NCBI RefSeq assembly: GCF_000252445.1
Contig: NC_017791.1
Location: 360,525-424,524 of the forward strand
Length of the DNA stretch: 64,000 nucleotides
DNA from: Deinococcus gobiensis I-0
GTDB taxonomy: Bacteria; Deinococcota; Deinococci; Deinococcales; Deinococcaceae
Direction of reading: 5' to 3'
In this document: positions 32,256 to 41,017 of the stretch, in pieces
Layout of the letters: each line of letters starts with the position of its first letter
Numbering within the stretch: position 1 is the stretch's first letter
Program-made: the position numbers and the translations under genes
Notes under the pieces: model-generated
What the model was told of the DNA's origin: nothing
The model's database searches: none
The model's input: the letters and a program-made list of their open reading frames with translations, nothing else

Positions 32256-34535
32256 TCAGTCCCCCACCTGGGCAATTGGGAAGAGGCTGCTGGCCGCCTG
32301 CTCGGCCATCTGCCGAACGTTCCGTACCGCCCAGTCGAAGTACTCGCGCTTGAGCTCCACACCCTCCGCCCGGCGGCCCATCTGCACGGCCACATACGCC
32401 TCGCTGCCCACACCCAGGAACGGCGTGTAGACGAGATCACCGGGGTTGCTCCACAGGTGGACGGCCCGGCGGACGATCTCCAGTTGCAGCGGCGCAAGGT
32501 GCTTTTCGTCCTCGTCGGTGCTGGCGATACGGGCGTTCAGGACGTCCGTGCGGCTGATGTCGAACCACACCGGGGAGGCGTAGCGCTGCCACAGGTCGAG
32601 CGGCAGGTCGGCCGGAGTGTGGGTGATCGGTGCCGGCGCGTCGCACTCCGGCGTCCACTTGCGGAACAGCAACAGGTACTCGGGCATGCCGACGCTGGTC
32701 AGACTGCTGTCGCGCTGCAACTGGCTGTAGAGCAGTCCCTGACGCTTGGTGCGCTGCATCTCACGCACAGGGTCGGTCCAGATGCAGACCTCGGAGTGGT
32801 AGGCCCAGATCGCCCCGTCCTCGCTGGGCGCGGTCTGCGTGAAGGCGCGGATCACATCCCCCCGAAAGTCCCGCACGCCGCTGAACCCGCTTTTGCTCTT
32901 GTAGATCGGCAGGTTCTTGACGTGGACGGCGCACAGCCGCCCGGGGATGAGGGTGCGGCGCAACTCGGGAATCAGGAAGCCGAAGTGCCTGAAGAACTCG
33001 CGGTCGTCCTCCGTGTTGCCCATGTCCCGCAGGGAAGGGCTGTAGCTGTAGAGGTTCGAGAAGGGTGGGCTGAACACCTGGAGGCCGTCGACGTTCGCCG
33101 GACGGCTGGGCGTGACCTCACAGGTGTCGCCGTGGTGCAGCGTGAAACCGGGGCCGGTGACGGTTTGCATGTGGGCCTCTCCGAGGGTGAGCTGATGGTG
33201 GACACGTCCGCCCGCCTGCTGGGTGGCGCGGATCAGGCGGTCTTGCATGGCCGTGTGCTCGGCCTGCTTGCGCTGAATGCTTGCCATCACGCTGGTGTGC
33301 GTGTCGGTGGTGACGAGGTGGGCCTGCACGCGGCCCGTCTGGCCGTAGCGGTCGGAGCGGCCCACGGCCTGGTACAGCTCCTCGAAGCTGTAGGTCAGGC
33401 TGGCGAAGGCCTGACGGCGGCAGTGCTGCCAGTTCATGCCCCAGCCGGCAATGCTCGGCTTGGTGATCAAGACGCGCAGCGAGCCGTCGCTAAATGCGGT
33501 CAACCCCGCCTCTTTCTCGTCGGCGGTCATGTTGCCGCGCACTTCGCGGGCCTCGGGCACCAGCCGCCGGATGGCGTCCGCCTCGGCGTTGGTGTGCGCC
33601 CAGACGACCCACGGCTCCCCAGCCTCGGCGAGGACCAGCTCCGCGACGCGACGCGCGCGCTCGTCGAGGGTGCCACGCAGCTCGCGGTGCAGGCTGGTCG
33701 CACTCGCGCTGACCTGGCGGAACAGGGCGCCTTCCTCCTCAGCCGCGCGGCTGTGGTCGGTCTGCACGGTGTGGACCACGTACTCCGGTGCGGCCCGGAG
33801 ATAGCCCTCATCGCTGTAGTCGCCCAGGTCGCTCGGCACGCGCAGCGCGCGCGACCACCCGGCGAGCCAGGCGAAGAACTCGCCCTCGCCGTGGGCCTTC
33901 AGGCGGAAGGTCTGACTTTGCGTGGTGTCGTTGGCGAACCAGCGGGTGAGCATCTGGCTGGGATGCATGATCCCCAGGAATTCGGCGTGGTTGCCCAGCT
34001 CGACGATGTCGTTGGGGCTGGGTGTAGCGGTCAGGGCCAGCCGGTAGGGCGTCTCCCGGAAGCGCTCGACGAGCTGGCGTTTCGTGCGGCCCATGAAGGC
34101 CTTGAGGACGGACGATTCGTCCAGAGCCACGCCACCAAATGCGGACACATCGAGGTGCTCAAGACGTTCGTAATTGGTGATGATCACCGGTGCGTCCGGC
34201 AGGTGGCCGCCGCGCGTCACGGCGGCGCTGATGCCGAAACGGGCAGCTTCCTTCAGGGTCTGAGCGCTGACGGCCAGCGGCGTAAGGATCAAGGCTGGGC
34301 GGCCCGTCTCCCGCGCGACGGCATCGGCCCAGGAGAGTTGCTGGATGGTCTTGCCCAGGCCGCGCTCGGCGAAGATGGCCGCGCGGCCCCGTTCCAGCGC
34401 AAAGCTCACCAGTTCCTGCTGGAACGGCTTGAGGGCCGGGGTGAGCGTACTGGGTGCGAAGCCCATGGCCGGCGCATGAACGCCCTTGCCCTCGAGGAAG
34501 GTGTTGTAAGAGGTCTGAAGAGAGGATGCAGGCAT
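32256..34535 (-). CDS. SNF2-type helicase fused to a class beta DNA methyltransferase
   Basis: 759 aa, GGAGG before the ATG. Residues 1-450 are a superfamily 2 helicase: Walker A ERGLGKT (57-63), a DES motif at 139-141 in the DEAH position, LTATPSP near 168, and motif VI AVGRSDRYGQTG. The C-terminal 300 residues are an N4-cytosine/N6-adenine methyltransferase of permuted (beta) order: SPPF motif IV near 487 first, then motif I-like TPFLGVGSEAY at 704. The fusion may modify phage DNA while remodelling it, protecting it from host restriction. It sits in the replication operon. Confidence 0.85.
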   Translation of the reverse strand: MPASSLQTSYNTFLEGKGVHAPAMGFAPSTLTPALKPFQQELVSFALERGRAAIFAERGLGKTIQQLSWADAVARETGRPALILTPLAVSAQTLKEAARFGISAAVTRGGHLPDAPVIITNYERLEHLDVSAFGGVALDESSVLKAFMGRTKRQLVERFRETPYRLALTATPSPNDIVELGNHAEFLGIMHPSQMLTRWFANDTTQSQTFRLKAHGEGEFFAWLAGWSRALRVPSDLGDYSDEGYLRAAPEYVVHTVQTDHSRAAEEEGALFRQVSASATSLHRELRGTLDERARRVAELVLAEAGEPWVVWAHTNAEADAIRRLVPEAREVRGNMTADEKEAGLTAFSDGSLRVLITKPSIAGWGMNWQHCRRQAFASLTYSFEELYQAVGRSDRYGQTGRVQAHLVTTDTHTSVMASIQRKQAEHTAMQDRLIRATQQAGGRVHHQLTLGEAHMQTVTGPGFTLHHGDTCEVTPSRPANVDGLQVFSPPFSNLYSYSPSLRDMGNTEDDREFFRHFGFLIPELRRTLIPGRLCAVHVKNLPIYKSKSGFSGVRDFRGDVIRAFTQTAPSEDGAIWAYHSEVCIWTDPVREMQRTKRQGLLYSQLQRDSSLTSVGMPEYLLLFRKWTPECDAPAPITHTPADLPLDLWQRYASPVWFDISRTDVLNARIASTDEDEKHLAPLQLEIVRRAVHLWSNPGDLVYTPFLGVGSEAYVAVQMGRRAEGVELKREYFDWAVRNVRQMAEQAASSLFPIAQVGD

Positions 34536-34538
34536 AGC

Positions 34539-34718
34539 TCAGACCTCCGTGTGGGTGAGGCGGGCGAGGATGGACACGAGCAGCAGCGGCAGGGCGGTGA
34601 AGCTCAGCGCGAAGAGCAGCAGGCGGGCGAAGGGGGTCTGGCCGGGCAGGTCGGGGAAGCTCAGGGCCGCCAGCGCGGCAGCCAGGACCAGCAGGGGCAG
34701 CAGCAGGCGCAGGCGCAT
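34539..34718 (-). CDS. Small two-helix membrane protein, early operon
   Basis: 59 aa from the ATG at 34718, overlapping the stop of the zinc-ribbon gene (TGATG). Two Leu-rich membrane helices make up nearly the whole protein (residues about 4-22 and 32-52). Function unknown; it may be an exclusion protein. Confidence 0.5.
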   Translation of the reverse strand: MRLRLLLPLLVLAAALAALSFPDLPGQTPFARLLLFALSFTALPLLLVSILARLTHTEV

Positions 34719-34927
34719 CACTCGTCCGCTCCGTCAAGGTCAGGGTTCTCGTCCCTGCACAGCGTCCCGCCGCCGCAACCGTCCACCGTGCAGCCAGGGC
34801 ACTCCTGGTTGCGGGGCAGGTCGATGGCCTCAGCCCCACAGGTCCGGCACCAATCGTCGTAGCGGTCACGGCCATGACACTCGGGGCATCGCGGGTCGCC
34901 GGGGCGCAAGGTCAGGTCGCGGGGCAT
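34718..34927 (-). CDS. Zinc-ribbon small protein
   Basis: 69 aa from the ATG at 34927 (TGATG overlap with the gene before). Two cysteine clusters, CPECHG...CRTCG and CPGC...CGGGTLC, predict two small zinc sites. Such proteins in phage early operons usually bind nucleic acids or host proteins. No specific family. Confidence 0.55.
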   Translation of the reverse strand: MPRDLTLRPGDPRCPECHGRDRYDDWCRTCGAEAIDLPRNQECPGCTVDGCGGGTLCRDENPDLDGADE

Positions 34928-35235
34928 CAGCGCCACCGCTCCAGGCAATTCGCCAGGGCACTGTCACAGTCCGCCCGCTGGCAGATGGGGCAGACCTCCA
35001 GACCAGCGGGGCGGCGCAGCTCAGGCACCGGCCCTGTCAGGAAGCGCATGTCCTCGACATGCCCGCCACGCCAGACCACCAGCAGCCCAGCGGGGGCAGG
35101 TGGCGTGTCCGGCAGAACGGCCGTCATGGCGGCGCCGCCCTGGTCGCCGCCTTCGCGTACTGGCGGAACGGAGAGGCACAGCGCCACCAGCGCCAGCAGT
35201 GAGGCCAGCACCAGCAGCACCCAAACCAGAATCAT
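34927..35235 (-). CDS. Single-pass membrane protein with cysteine-containing tail
   Basis: 102 aa from the ATG at 35235 (ATGA overlap). One N-terminal membrane helix (ILVWVLLVLASLLALVAL), then a polar domain ending in ICQRADCDSALANC. Frames upstream of this ATG overlap other genes and look like shadows. Unknown function. Confidence 0.5.
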   Translation of the reverse strand: MILVWVLLVLASLLALVALCLSVPPVREGGDQGGAAMTAVLPDTPPAPAGLLVVWRGGHVEDMRFLTGPVPELRRPAGLEVCPICQRADCDSALANCLERWR

Positions 35236-35396
35236 CGGCGCTCTCCCACGGCGGCCAGGGCACCGACCAGGGAGCCGACGACAGCCAGGATCAAGTCCCG
35301 GCAGGTCACCCCCAGGGCCATGCCCAACACCAGCACCACCAGGAGCAGAAGCACCTGCCGCCCGGTACCAGAGCGTGGGGAACGGTCCGGCGTCAC
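35232..35396 (-). CDS. Very small membrane protein, early operon
   Basis: 54 aa from a GTG at 35396 (GTGA overlap with the stop before it). Two hydrophobic stretches (LLLLVVLVLGMALGV and ILAVVGSLVGALAAV) predict a hairpin-type membrane protein. Unknown function. Confidence 0.45.
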   Translation of the reverse strand: MTPDRSPRSGTGRQVLLLLVVLVLGMALGVTCRDLILAVVGSLVGALAAVGERR

Positions 35397-36016
35397 TGGG
35401 CCACCAGCCAGTCCGTCTCCGGGGCCAGTGCCGTGAGTGCGGCCATGTAGCGCGTCTCCGTGCCCTGCTCGGCATAGAGGCGTTCGCACGCGGCCCAGTC
35501 CCCGCGCTCCCTGGCCTGTACCTCCTGCGCGTGCAGCCCAGTCAGGCGGTCATAGGCTGCTTCGAAGGCTGCGACGTTTTCTTCCAGGGGCATGTCGGGA
35601 TGTGGGGCAGGCCGCCAGGTCGCAGTGGCCTGTGGGGTAGGGGAGAGCTCGGGCTGGGTGGTGGGGGTGATGGGCGTCTCTTTGGCGAAGCGGCCCCCTT
35701 TCCGGCGCTGGCCTCGGGCCTGCTCGACGCGGCGGCGGCTCTCGTGGGCGCTCATGCTGTTCGTGACCCGCACGTCGGCCGCGAGGACACGCATACTCCC
35801 CGGCTCACGCGGCTGCGCCTGCGCGGCGTGCCAGGTGTCGATCAGCTCCTCACCGTGTGCGATGTCGCGGCAGTAGCGCCTGAGGCCAGTGACGAAGTAG
35901 GAGCACACCAGGCGGCGGCTGACGTCGGAGAGGTAGATCTCGAAGCCCCGGTAGTGGTGGGTGTCGCCGGGTTGGAGGTGCAGGGGGCTGGACACGGGCG
36001 GCTGTTCCTGTAACAT
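35393..36016 (-). CDS. Early phage protein, unknown
   Basis: 207 aa from the ATG at 36016, with AAAGGAGT upstream. The N-terminal part (HHYRGFEIYLSDVSRRLVCSYFVTGLRRYCRDIAHGEELIDTW) looks like a compact alpha/beta domain. The middle is basic and Pro/Thr-rich, and the end is helical. It is encoded early in the leftward operon. No family is recognised. Confidence 0.55.
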   Translation of the reverse strand: MLQEQPPVSSPLHLQPGDTHHYRGFEIYLSDVSRRLVCSYFVTGLRRYCRDIAHGEELIDTWHAAQAQPREPGSMRVLAADVRVTNSMSAHESRRRVEQARGQRRKGGRFAKETPITPTTQPELSPTPQATATWRPAPHPDMPLEENVAAFEAAYDRLTGLHAQEVQARERGDWAACERLYAEQGTETRYMAALTALAPETDWLVAQ

Positions 36017-36079
36017 GCGGGTACTCCTTTTGCCCCTCTGCCTCATGCCCTGGAAAGCACGCAGAGGGGCGGGTTCTTT

Positions 36080-36289
36080 TCAGGCCGGGCGTTTCGCTTC
36101 GGCCTGCGCTGCACGCGAACTGGGGACGCTGTTCATGACGAGGCGACGGGCAGCGGCCAGCACCTTCTCGTCCGGTACTTCTGGGTGGTGGTGCCGGATG
36201 ACGAGTGGGGCTTCTGCGCGTGCTTTCCGGCGCTTCTTGCCCTGGTCAGACGCCATTGGGACGATGTCTTGTTCACTGGGCTGGGTCAT
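36080..36289 (-). CDS. Small basic early protein
   Basis: 69 aa, overlapping the Cro-like gene by 4 nt (ATGA). It is rich in Lys, Arg and Ala and largely helical toward the C-terminus. Being second in the early operon it may be a regulator, but no motif is seen. Confidence 0.45.
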   Translation of the reverse strand: MTQPSEQDIVPMASDQGKKRRKARAEAPLVIRHHHPEVPDEKVLAAARRLVMNSVPSSRAAQAEAKRPA

Positions 36290-36528
36290 GCAGGTACCTT
36301 CTTTTCAGATGAACTACTTACTGCATACTCTATATCTGTAAGCGAAAAATTTAGGACCTTGCTCAGCTTGAGAAGGGTCGGCAGGTCTGGCAGGGCTTCG
36401 CCCCTCTCCAACGTGCTGACATACCCTTGCCTGCGAGCGTCATCAAACGCCTCCTCTGCCACCTGAACTTGAGTTTTCCCGCTCGCCCTACGGCGTTCAC
36501 GAAGAAAATTGGCGATGGCTGCTTGCAT
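36286..36528 (-). CDS. Cro-like XRE-family repressor
   Basis: 80 aa with an XRE helix-turn-helix at about residues 7-62 (GKTQVQVAEEAFDDARRQGYVSTLERGEALPDLPTLLKLSKVL). The -10 box TATTCT (36535-36540 on the plus axis) ends 6 nt before the ATG, so the transcript is probably leaderless. The palindrome at 36537-36558 overlaps this box, so the promoter should be controlled by one of the two repressors. It is the first gene of the leftward early operon. Confidence 0.75.
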   Translation of the reverse strand: MQAAIANFLRERRRASGKTQVQVAEEAFDDARRQGYVSTLERGEALPDLPTLLKLSKVLNFSLTDIEYAVSSSSEKKVPA

Positions 36529-36631
36529 GGATCAAGAATATATGCCTGAGCATATATTGTCAATATACGCCATACGCTATTCCAACCTGGGAACCAACTG
36601 CATACCATCTCCCGTATATACGGGCGTGAGT
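36529..36631. promoter_or_regulatory. Genetic switch: divergent promoters with palindromic operators
   Basis: Between the divergent repressor genes are a perfect 22-bp palindrome at 36537-36558 (AATATATGC, CTGA, GCATATATT) and a perfect 14-bp palindrome CCCGTATATACGGG at 36611-36624. A weaker related site (AATATACGCCATACGC) lies at about 36562-36577. Shared TATA/TACG half sites suggest that one or both repressors bind here, as at lambda OR. Confidence 0.65.
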
Positions 36632-36667
36632 ATGTCTCTTGTTTTGCCCGGAAGGACGCTGCTACCT

Positions 36668-37180
36668 ATGACCCTTCCCCCAGAAAGTCCTGACCCCCGC
36701 AATGCAGGGAAAATCCTGAAAGCGGCTCGGAAGGCGCTTGGGCTGACGCAAGGACAAGTGATAGAGGCAGTTGGTATTCCAAACCAAAGCTACCTCTCAG
36801 CCCTTGAAAATGGCCGTTACAACGTGGCGAACAGTGAATACTTTCCTGCGCTAGCACAGCTTTTGCGGCTATCCATAGACCAGGTTCGTGAGATCAACCC
36901 CTCCGCTGTCATCACGCTCGCTCCTGAGCCTCCCGCTCGCCGCCCCGGCCCGCCCGTTTCGGTCGCTCCCGTGGTGCCCTTCCGTGAAACGCGCATTACG
37001 ATCCCGCGTGAGCTGCAGGAGATGGTCGAGAAGCACGGAGACGCTTACCCAGTTCTGAAGACGGAACAGATGCAGCGGATGTTGGCTGCCCCACGCAACT
37101 TCGGGGGGGCAGAGGTCGGACCTCAGACATCTGAGGACTGGTTTGATTACTGGATGGCAAATAAGAGGTTTTTAACGTGA
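36668..37180 (+). CDS. CI-like XRE-family repressor
   Basis: 170 aa from the ATG at 36668 (GGAAGGA 11-13 nt upstream). An ATG at 36632 is possible and would fit a near-leaderless start. The XRE helix-turn-helix is at about residues 12-68 (ILKAARKALGLTQGQVIEAVGIPNQSYLSALENGRYNVANSEYFPALAQLL). After a Pro-rich linker the C-terminal 60 residues are of unknown type; no LexA-like peptidase Ser/Lys dyad is seen. It is divergent from the cro-like gene and probably maintains lysogeny. Confidence 0.72.
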   Translation: MTLPPESPDPRNAGKILKAARKALGLTQGQVIEAVGIPNQSYLSALENGRYNVANSEYFPALAQLLRLSIDQVREINPSAVITLAPEPPARRPGPPVSVAPVVPFRETRITIPRELQEMVEKHGDAYPVLKTEQMQRMLAAPRNFGGAEVGPQTSEDWFDYWMANKRFLT

Positions 37181-37183
37181 ATT

Positions 37184-37261
37184 ATGCCATGGTCTTTTGA
37201 AGAAGTAATTAGGGTTACAAGGCATTTAGAAATGCATATGAACGCTATGGAGGAAAAGTGA
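37184..37261 (+). CDS. Possible 25-codon ORF at the island boundary
   Basis: An ORF of 25 codons (MPWSFEEVIRVTRHLEMHM...) begins 4 nt after the CI-like gene stops, exactly where base composition becomes AT-rich. It may be a small coupled gene, or the 5' stump of a phage gene cut by insertion of the AT-rich island. No independent support for translation. Confidence 0.25.
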   Translation: MPWSFEEVIRVTRHLEMHMNAMEEK

Positions 37262-37301
37262 AAATTTTATATATGGCATCAGATTCTTTTTATAACGTTA
37301 A

Positions 37302-37307
37302 TAGACT
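37302..37307 (+). promoter_or_regulatory. -10 box of the defence-like operon
   Basis: TAGACT lies exactly 6 nt before the ATG at 37314, matching the leaderless pattern of other genes in this window. No clear -35 hexamer was identified. Confidence 0.45.
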
Positions 37308-37313
37308 ATATTT

Positions 37314-38753
37314 ATGAGTATAATTCCATTCAGCTCTGAAGCATATATAACTGATGGTCTTTCGCCATCAGAGTTTATTGAGAAGGTTTCGCAGATCTAT
37401 CTAAATTATCGTAGCTATAGTGATAGGTCTAAAATAGGCCAATTCTTTACAAATTTGAATCTTGCAAAAGACATCGCCAACAGAGTTGAGATATCAAGTA
37501 AATCTAAGGAAATTTCTATAATTGATTTGGGTTCCGGAACAGGGATGCTCTCCGGTTGTGCTTTAGAATTTATAATAAATAATTATGAATTTGACGTAAT
37601 TAATCTAGATTTAGTTGAGATTGATAATAACGTACTGCCTCTTCTTGAAATTGTAGTTGATTTCTTATCACTCTGGTGTGCTAGTAGAAATGTTTATCTT
37701 AACTCAAAAATTATTACTTTAGATATTATTGGATCATCTCCAGTAGAAAATCTATTCTATCCTCTGCAAATTGAGTCTTACGATCTTGTTATATCTAATC
37801 CTCCCTATTTTAAAATTGGAGGAAAATCTCGTGTATCATCGTACTACAAAAATATTATTAACGGTCAAGCAAACGCATATACCTTGTTTATGTATCTAGG
37901 AATTAATTTGATGAAACAGGGAGGATCGGCAATATTTATTACTCCGCAAAGTTATTTTAATGGAGATAGCTTTAAGAAGTTGAGAGAGCATCTAATAAGT
38001 AATACTAAAATAGTCTCATTGCTAGTTTCTCAATCTAGATATACGCAGTTTTTGGAAGAGAAGGTAATGCAAAAAATATGTATAACTTCTCTCGTCAAAT
38101 CCAACGAAGATAGAAAGGTTCTATTCAATTCTATTAATTCCCTAGCAGTTGATCTAGAGATTGATCAAAACAATTTAATTAAGGATGATATTATATATAC
38201 CCCTTTGATTGATTCTGAAAATCATATCCTCAATAAAGTTATGTCTTATGGTAAGAGGCTGAAAGACTTTGGTCTAGGCGTCTCAACTGGATCTATCGTA
38301 CCACATGAGACGCCTCAATTATTATCAGAAGATGCAGACCAGATACCATTGATATGGCTTAAGCATGTTAAAGATGGAGAAATAAAGTGGCCTATAGAGG
38401 GATTCAAGAGAAAGCAGTATATAATTTCGAGTAGTCCTAATAAAAAGATTATGAAAAAAGATATGTATATCCTACTTCGTAGATGTGCCTTCTCAGAAAC
38501 TCGTAAACATTTATATTGCAGCGTTTTCGAAGGATTCGAGAAATATGAAACCTTTTCTCTCGAAAATCATGTGAACTACATTTATTTTTTGGATAAAAAT
38601 ATAAACCTCGAGCATAAAAAGGTAATACTTAATGCAGTATACGATTATCTTATTAGTGATGAAGCCTCTGTATTTTTCAAAAGTAGATGTAATAACACAC
38701 AGATAAACGTTACTGATATTCGTAGTCTACCTTTTCCTGATCTGAAAATATAA
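37314..38753 (+). CDS. N6-adenine DNA methyltransferase, TaqI/Eco57I-like
   Basis: 479 aa, gamma-class order. Motif X (KIGQFFTNLNLAKDIANRV, about 40-58), motif I DLGSGTGM (71-78) and motif IV NPPYF (162-166) are intact. The C-terminal half (about 300-479) is the likely target-recognition domain. No nuclease motif is seen inside it. It would methylate adenine in a specific site, giving self-protection in a restriction-like system. It is the first of four tightly spaced genes with about one-third GC content, unlike the GC-rich surroundings, so it was acquired from a low-GC donor. Confidence 0.88.
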   Translation: MSIIPFSSEAYITDGLSPSEFIEKVSQIYLNYRSYSDRSKIGQFFTNLNLAKDIANRVEISSKSKEISIIDLGSGTGMLSGCALEFIINNYEFDVINLDLVEIDNNVLPLLEIVVDFLSLWCASRNVYLNSKIITLDIIGSSPVENLFYPLQIESYDLVISNPPYFKIGGKSRVSSYYKNIINGQANAYTLFMYLGINLMKQGGSAIFITPQSYFNGDSFKKLREHLISNTKIVSLLVSQSRYTQFLEEKVMQKICITSLVKSNEDRKVLFNSINSLAVDLEIDQNNLIKDDIIYTPLIDSENHILNKVMSYGKRLKDFGLGVSTGSIVPHETPQLLSEDADQIPLIWLKHVKDGEIKWPIEGFKRKQYIISSSPNKKIMKKDMYILLRRCAFSETRKHLYCSVFEGFEKYETFSLENHVNYIYFLDKNINLEHKKVILNAVYDYLISDEASVFFKSRCNNTQINVTDIRSLPFPDLKI

Positions 38754-38764
38754 GGATAAATTAG

Positions 38765-41017
38765 ATGCCAGAAATTAGCTTTAAGGTTTCGTCTAGAACT
38801 ATGCGTATGATTGGTAGACAGAATGTCTCTAGTCAATTCGTGGCTATTAATGAACTAGTTAAAAATGCATATGATGCAGACTCGCCTAATGTGACTATAG
38901 ATTTCACAGAAGGAACTCTAAATGGAAGAGGGCAAATAATTATTTCTGATTCAGGATCAGGAATGGATTTGGAGACTATTGTAAATAAGTGGCTAACTAT
39001 TGGTACTGACAATAAAGAGAGAGAGCCTATGAGTCCTAATGGTAGGGTTCGAACTGGTGCTAAAGGTATAGGACGATTTGCTCTTGATCGTCTGGGAGAA
39101 GTTTCTACTATAGAGACGTTTTATGATCCTGATTCATCTGGTATTCAACTATCCATTGATTGGAGAAAATATAACGATTCTACAGAAGGCTTTGAAGGAA
39201 TCAAGCATAGCTACGAGTATATTGACAATCATTTAAAGATAACTGGCACAAAAATTATCATAGATAATCTTAGAGATACATGGAACCAAGAAGATATGCA
39301 GGAATTATACGAGGATCTTTCTTTTCTGATACCTCCGCTCCAGCCGGAGCATATGCAATTCGATATGGAGATTACATCTGGAGATTTTCCAGAGATAAAT
39401 GGTAAGATAGAACCAGCAACGCACGATAACGCAGAGATTCTTTTGGAGTCTACGGTCAGTCAATCTGGTGAAATTACTCATGAACTACACCATAAAAGTG
39501 GTTTAAGTGTTACTAGTGTATTGCAATGGCGTAACCTTTTCGATCCCCCATTACTGTTTGATATAGGTCCTTCTTGCGGGACTGCTAAGGTTAGCTTAAG
39601 AATATTTATAGGACCAGAGGGGCGCAAGCTCTCGACTGTCAATGTAAGAGATACCGCTTTTAGAAAATACTTAAAGTCTTTCAGAGGTATTAGAATTTAC
39701 AGAGATGGTTTTTTGGTCAAACCTTACGGACTGAAAAATAATGACTGGTTAGGTCTAGCTCCTAGAAAAATTAGACAGAATCAGGGCGTAATACAAGCCG
39801 GCTTAGGTGATTATAGACTATCAAACCATCAGATTATTGGTAAAGTTGATATATCGAGATTGTATAATCCTCTACTCGAAGATCGAACAAATAGAGAAGG
39901 TCTGATAGATAACAACGCTTTTAAGGATCTCCGTAAATATCTGATGGAATGCATTGGATTTGTTGAGATGCAAAGGCAGATTATAGAAGCCTCTAAAATT
40001 GATAGCGAAGAAGAGGATAATCCTCGTGATGTTATAGAAAAAGCTAAAAAACGCTCTAGAAAAACAAAAAACCATACTACCAGTAATTCTAAGACCACGA
40101 AGGCAAATGACAATGGAACAGACAAACCTAAATCGGATGTCGACCCATCAACCTCAGAATCATCGGATCCTCTCAAGGATACTCAAAGCTTTCCTACGGG
40201 AAACAGCAATGCCGACAATAATAATATAGAAGATGCTTCAGAGCTAAATTCTCAGTTAGATAAAGTTATTGAAGCATCCGAAAGGTTGATTAATGAAAAT
40301 GACATGCTCAGGACACTTTCTACCATTGGCATTTCTGCTGTAACGCTATCCCATGAATTGAAAGCTGATATATTAAATCTAAATATAGCTAGAAAAATAA
40401 TAATTATGGAAATTAGTAAAACAAATTTTGAAGTTGATATGCTTAATAAGCAAACCGATTCAATATATCATAGTGTAGGTAGAATGTCGGCTTGGACAGA
40501 ATTAATCCTAAGACGTACGCAAGTAAGTCGTAGAAAGATGGCTAATGATTTTATTAGTAATACTATTAACGATATAATGCAAAACTTTATAAATTCTTCA
40601 GCTGGACAGAACATTACTATAAATTATCAGGAAATTGGCGAGGCAAGGAAGATAAAATTTAGGCCTATAGACTTAGAGTCTTTAATAGTCAATCTCCTAT
40701 CAAATGCTATAAAATCTCTGAAAAAATCTTCTAATCAGCCTAAATTTATCAATATTATAGTGGACTATTCTACAGATGTTATTATACGAGTAGAGGATTC
40801 AGGATTAGGAATAAGACGCTATGGTAACTTATTAAATAGTGAGGAAATGAAAACTATTTTTTTACCTTTAACTTCATATTCAGAAGAAGACGGAACGGGT
40901 ATGGGACTATCAATAGTTAAGTCTATATGCGATGATAACAAATGGTCAATAGAGGCCGTTGCAGAGAATGAGTATTCAGGAGCAACATTTATTACAACTA
41001 TAAGGGAGATTGAATGA
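38765..41017 (+). CDS. Double-GHKL protein: MORC/Hsp90-like ATPase plus histidine kinase module
   Basis: 750 aa, AAGGA 8 nt before the ATG. The N-terminal GHKL ATPase (1-400) has ELVKNAYDAD (N box, N34), SDSGSGM (D62) and GAKGIGRFALDRLG (98-111), close to MORC/Hsp90/MutL proteins. A Lys/Ser-rich linker spans 420-490. The C-terminus is a second GHKL domain with histidine-kinase features: H box LSHELK (H530), N box IVNLLSNAIKSL (N643, N647), VEDSGLGI (D678), a phenylalanine-containing F-box-like segment IFLPLTSY and DGTGMGLSIVK (709-719). The next gene is a receiver, so phosphotransfer is likely. Two different GHKL ATPases in one protein is unusual. Confidence 0.88.
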   Translation: MPEISFKVSSRTMRMIGRQNVSSQFVAINELVKNAYDADSPNVTIDFTEGTLNGRGQIIISDSGSGMDLETIVNKWLTIGTDNKEREPMSPNGRVRTGAKGIGRFALDRLGEVSTIETFYDPDSSGIQLSIDWRKYNDSTEGFEGIKHSYEYIDNHLKITGTKIIIDNLRDTWNQEDMQELYEDLSFLIPPLQPEHMQFDMEITSGDFPEINGKIEPATHDNAEILLESTVSQSGEITHELHHKSGLSVTSVLQWRNLFDPPLLFDIGPSCGTAKVSLRIFIGPEGRKLSTVNVRDTAFRKYLKSFRGIRIYRDGFLVKPYGLKNNDWLGLAPRKIRQNQGVIQAGLGDYRLSNHQIIGKVDISRLYNPLLEDRTNREGLIDNNAFKDLRKYLMECIGFVEMQRQIIEASKIDSEEEDNPRDVIEKAKKRSRKTKNHTTSNSKTTKANDNGTDKPKSDVDPSTSESSDPLKDTQSFPTGNSNADNNNIEDASELNSQLDKVIEASERLINENDMLRTLSTIGISAVTLSHELKADILNLNIARKIIIMEISKTNFEVDMLNKQTDSIYHSVGRMSAWTELILRRTQVSRRKMANDFISNTINDIMQNFINSSAGQNITINYQEIGEARKIKFRPIDLESLIVNLLSNAIKSLKKSSNQPKFINIIVDYSTDVIIRVEDSGLGIRRYGNLLNSEEMKTIFLPLTSYSEEDGTGMGLSIVKSICDDNKWSIEAVAENEYSGATFITTIREIE

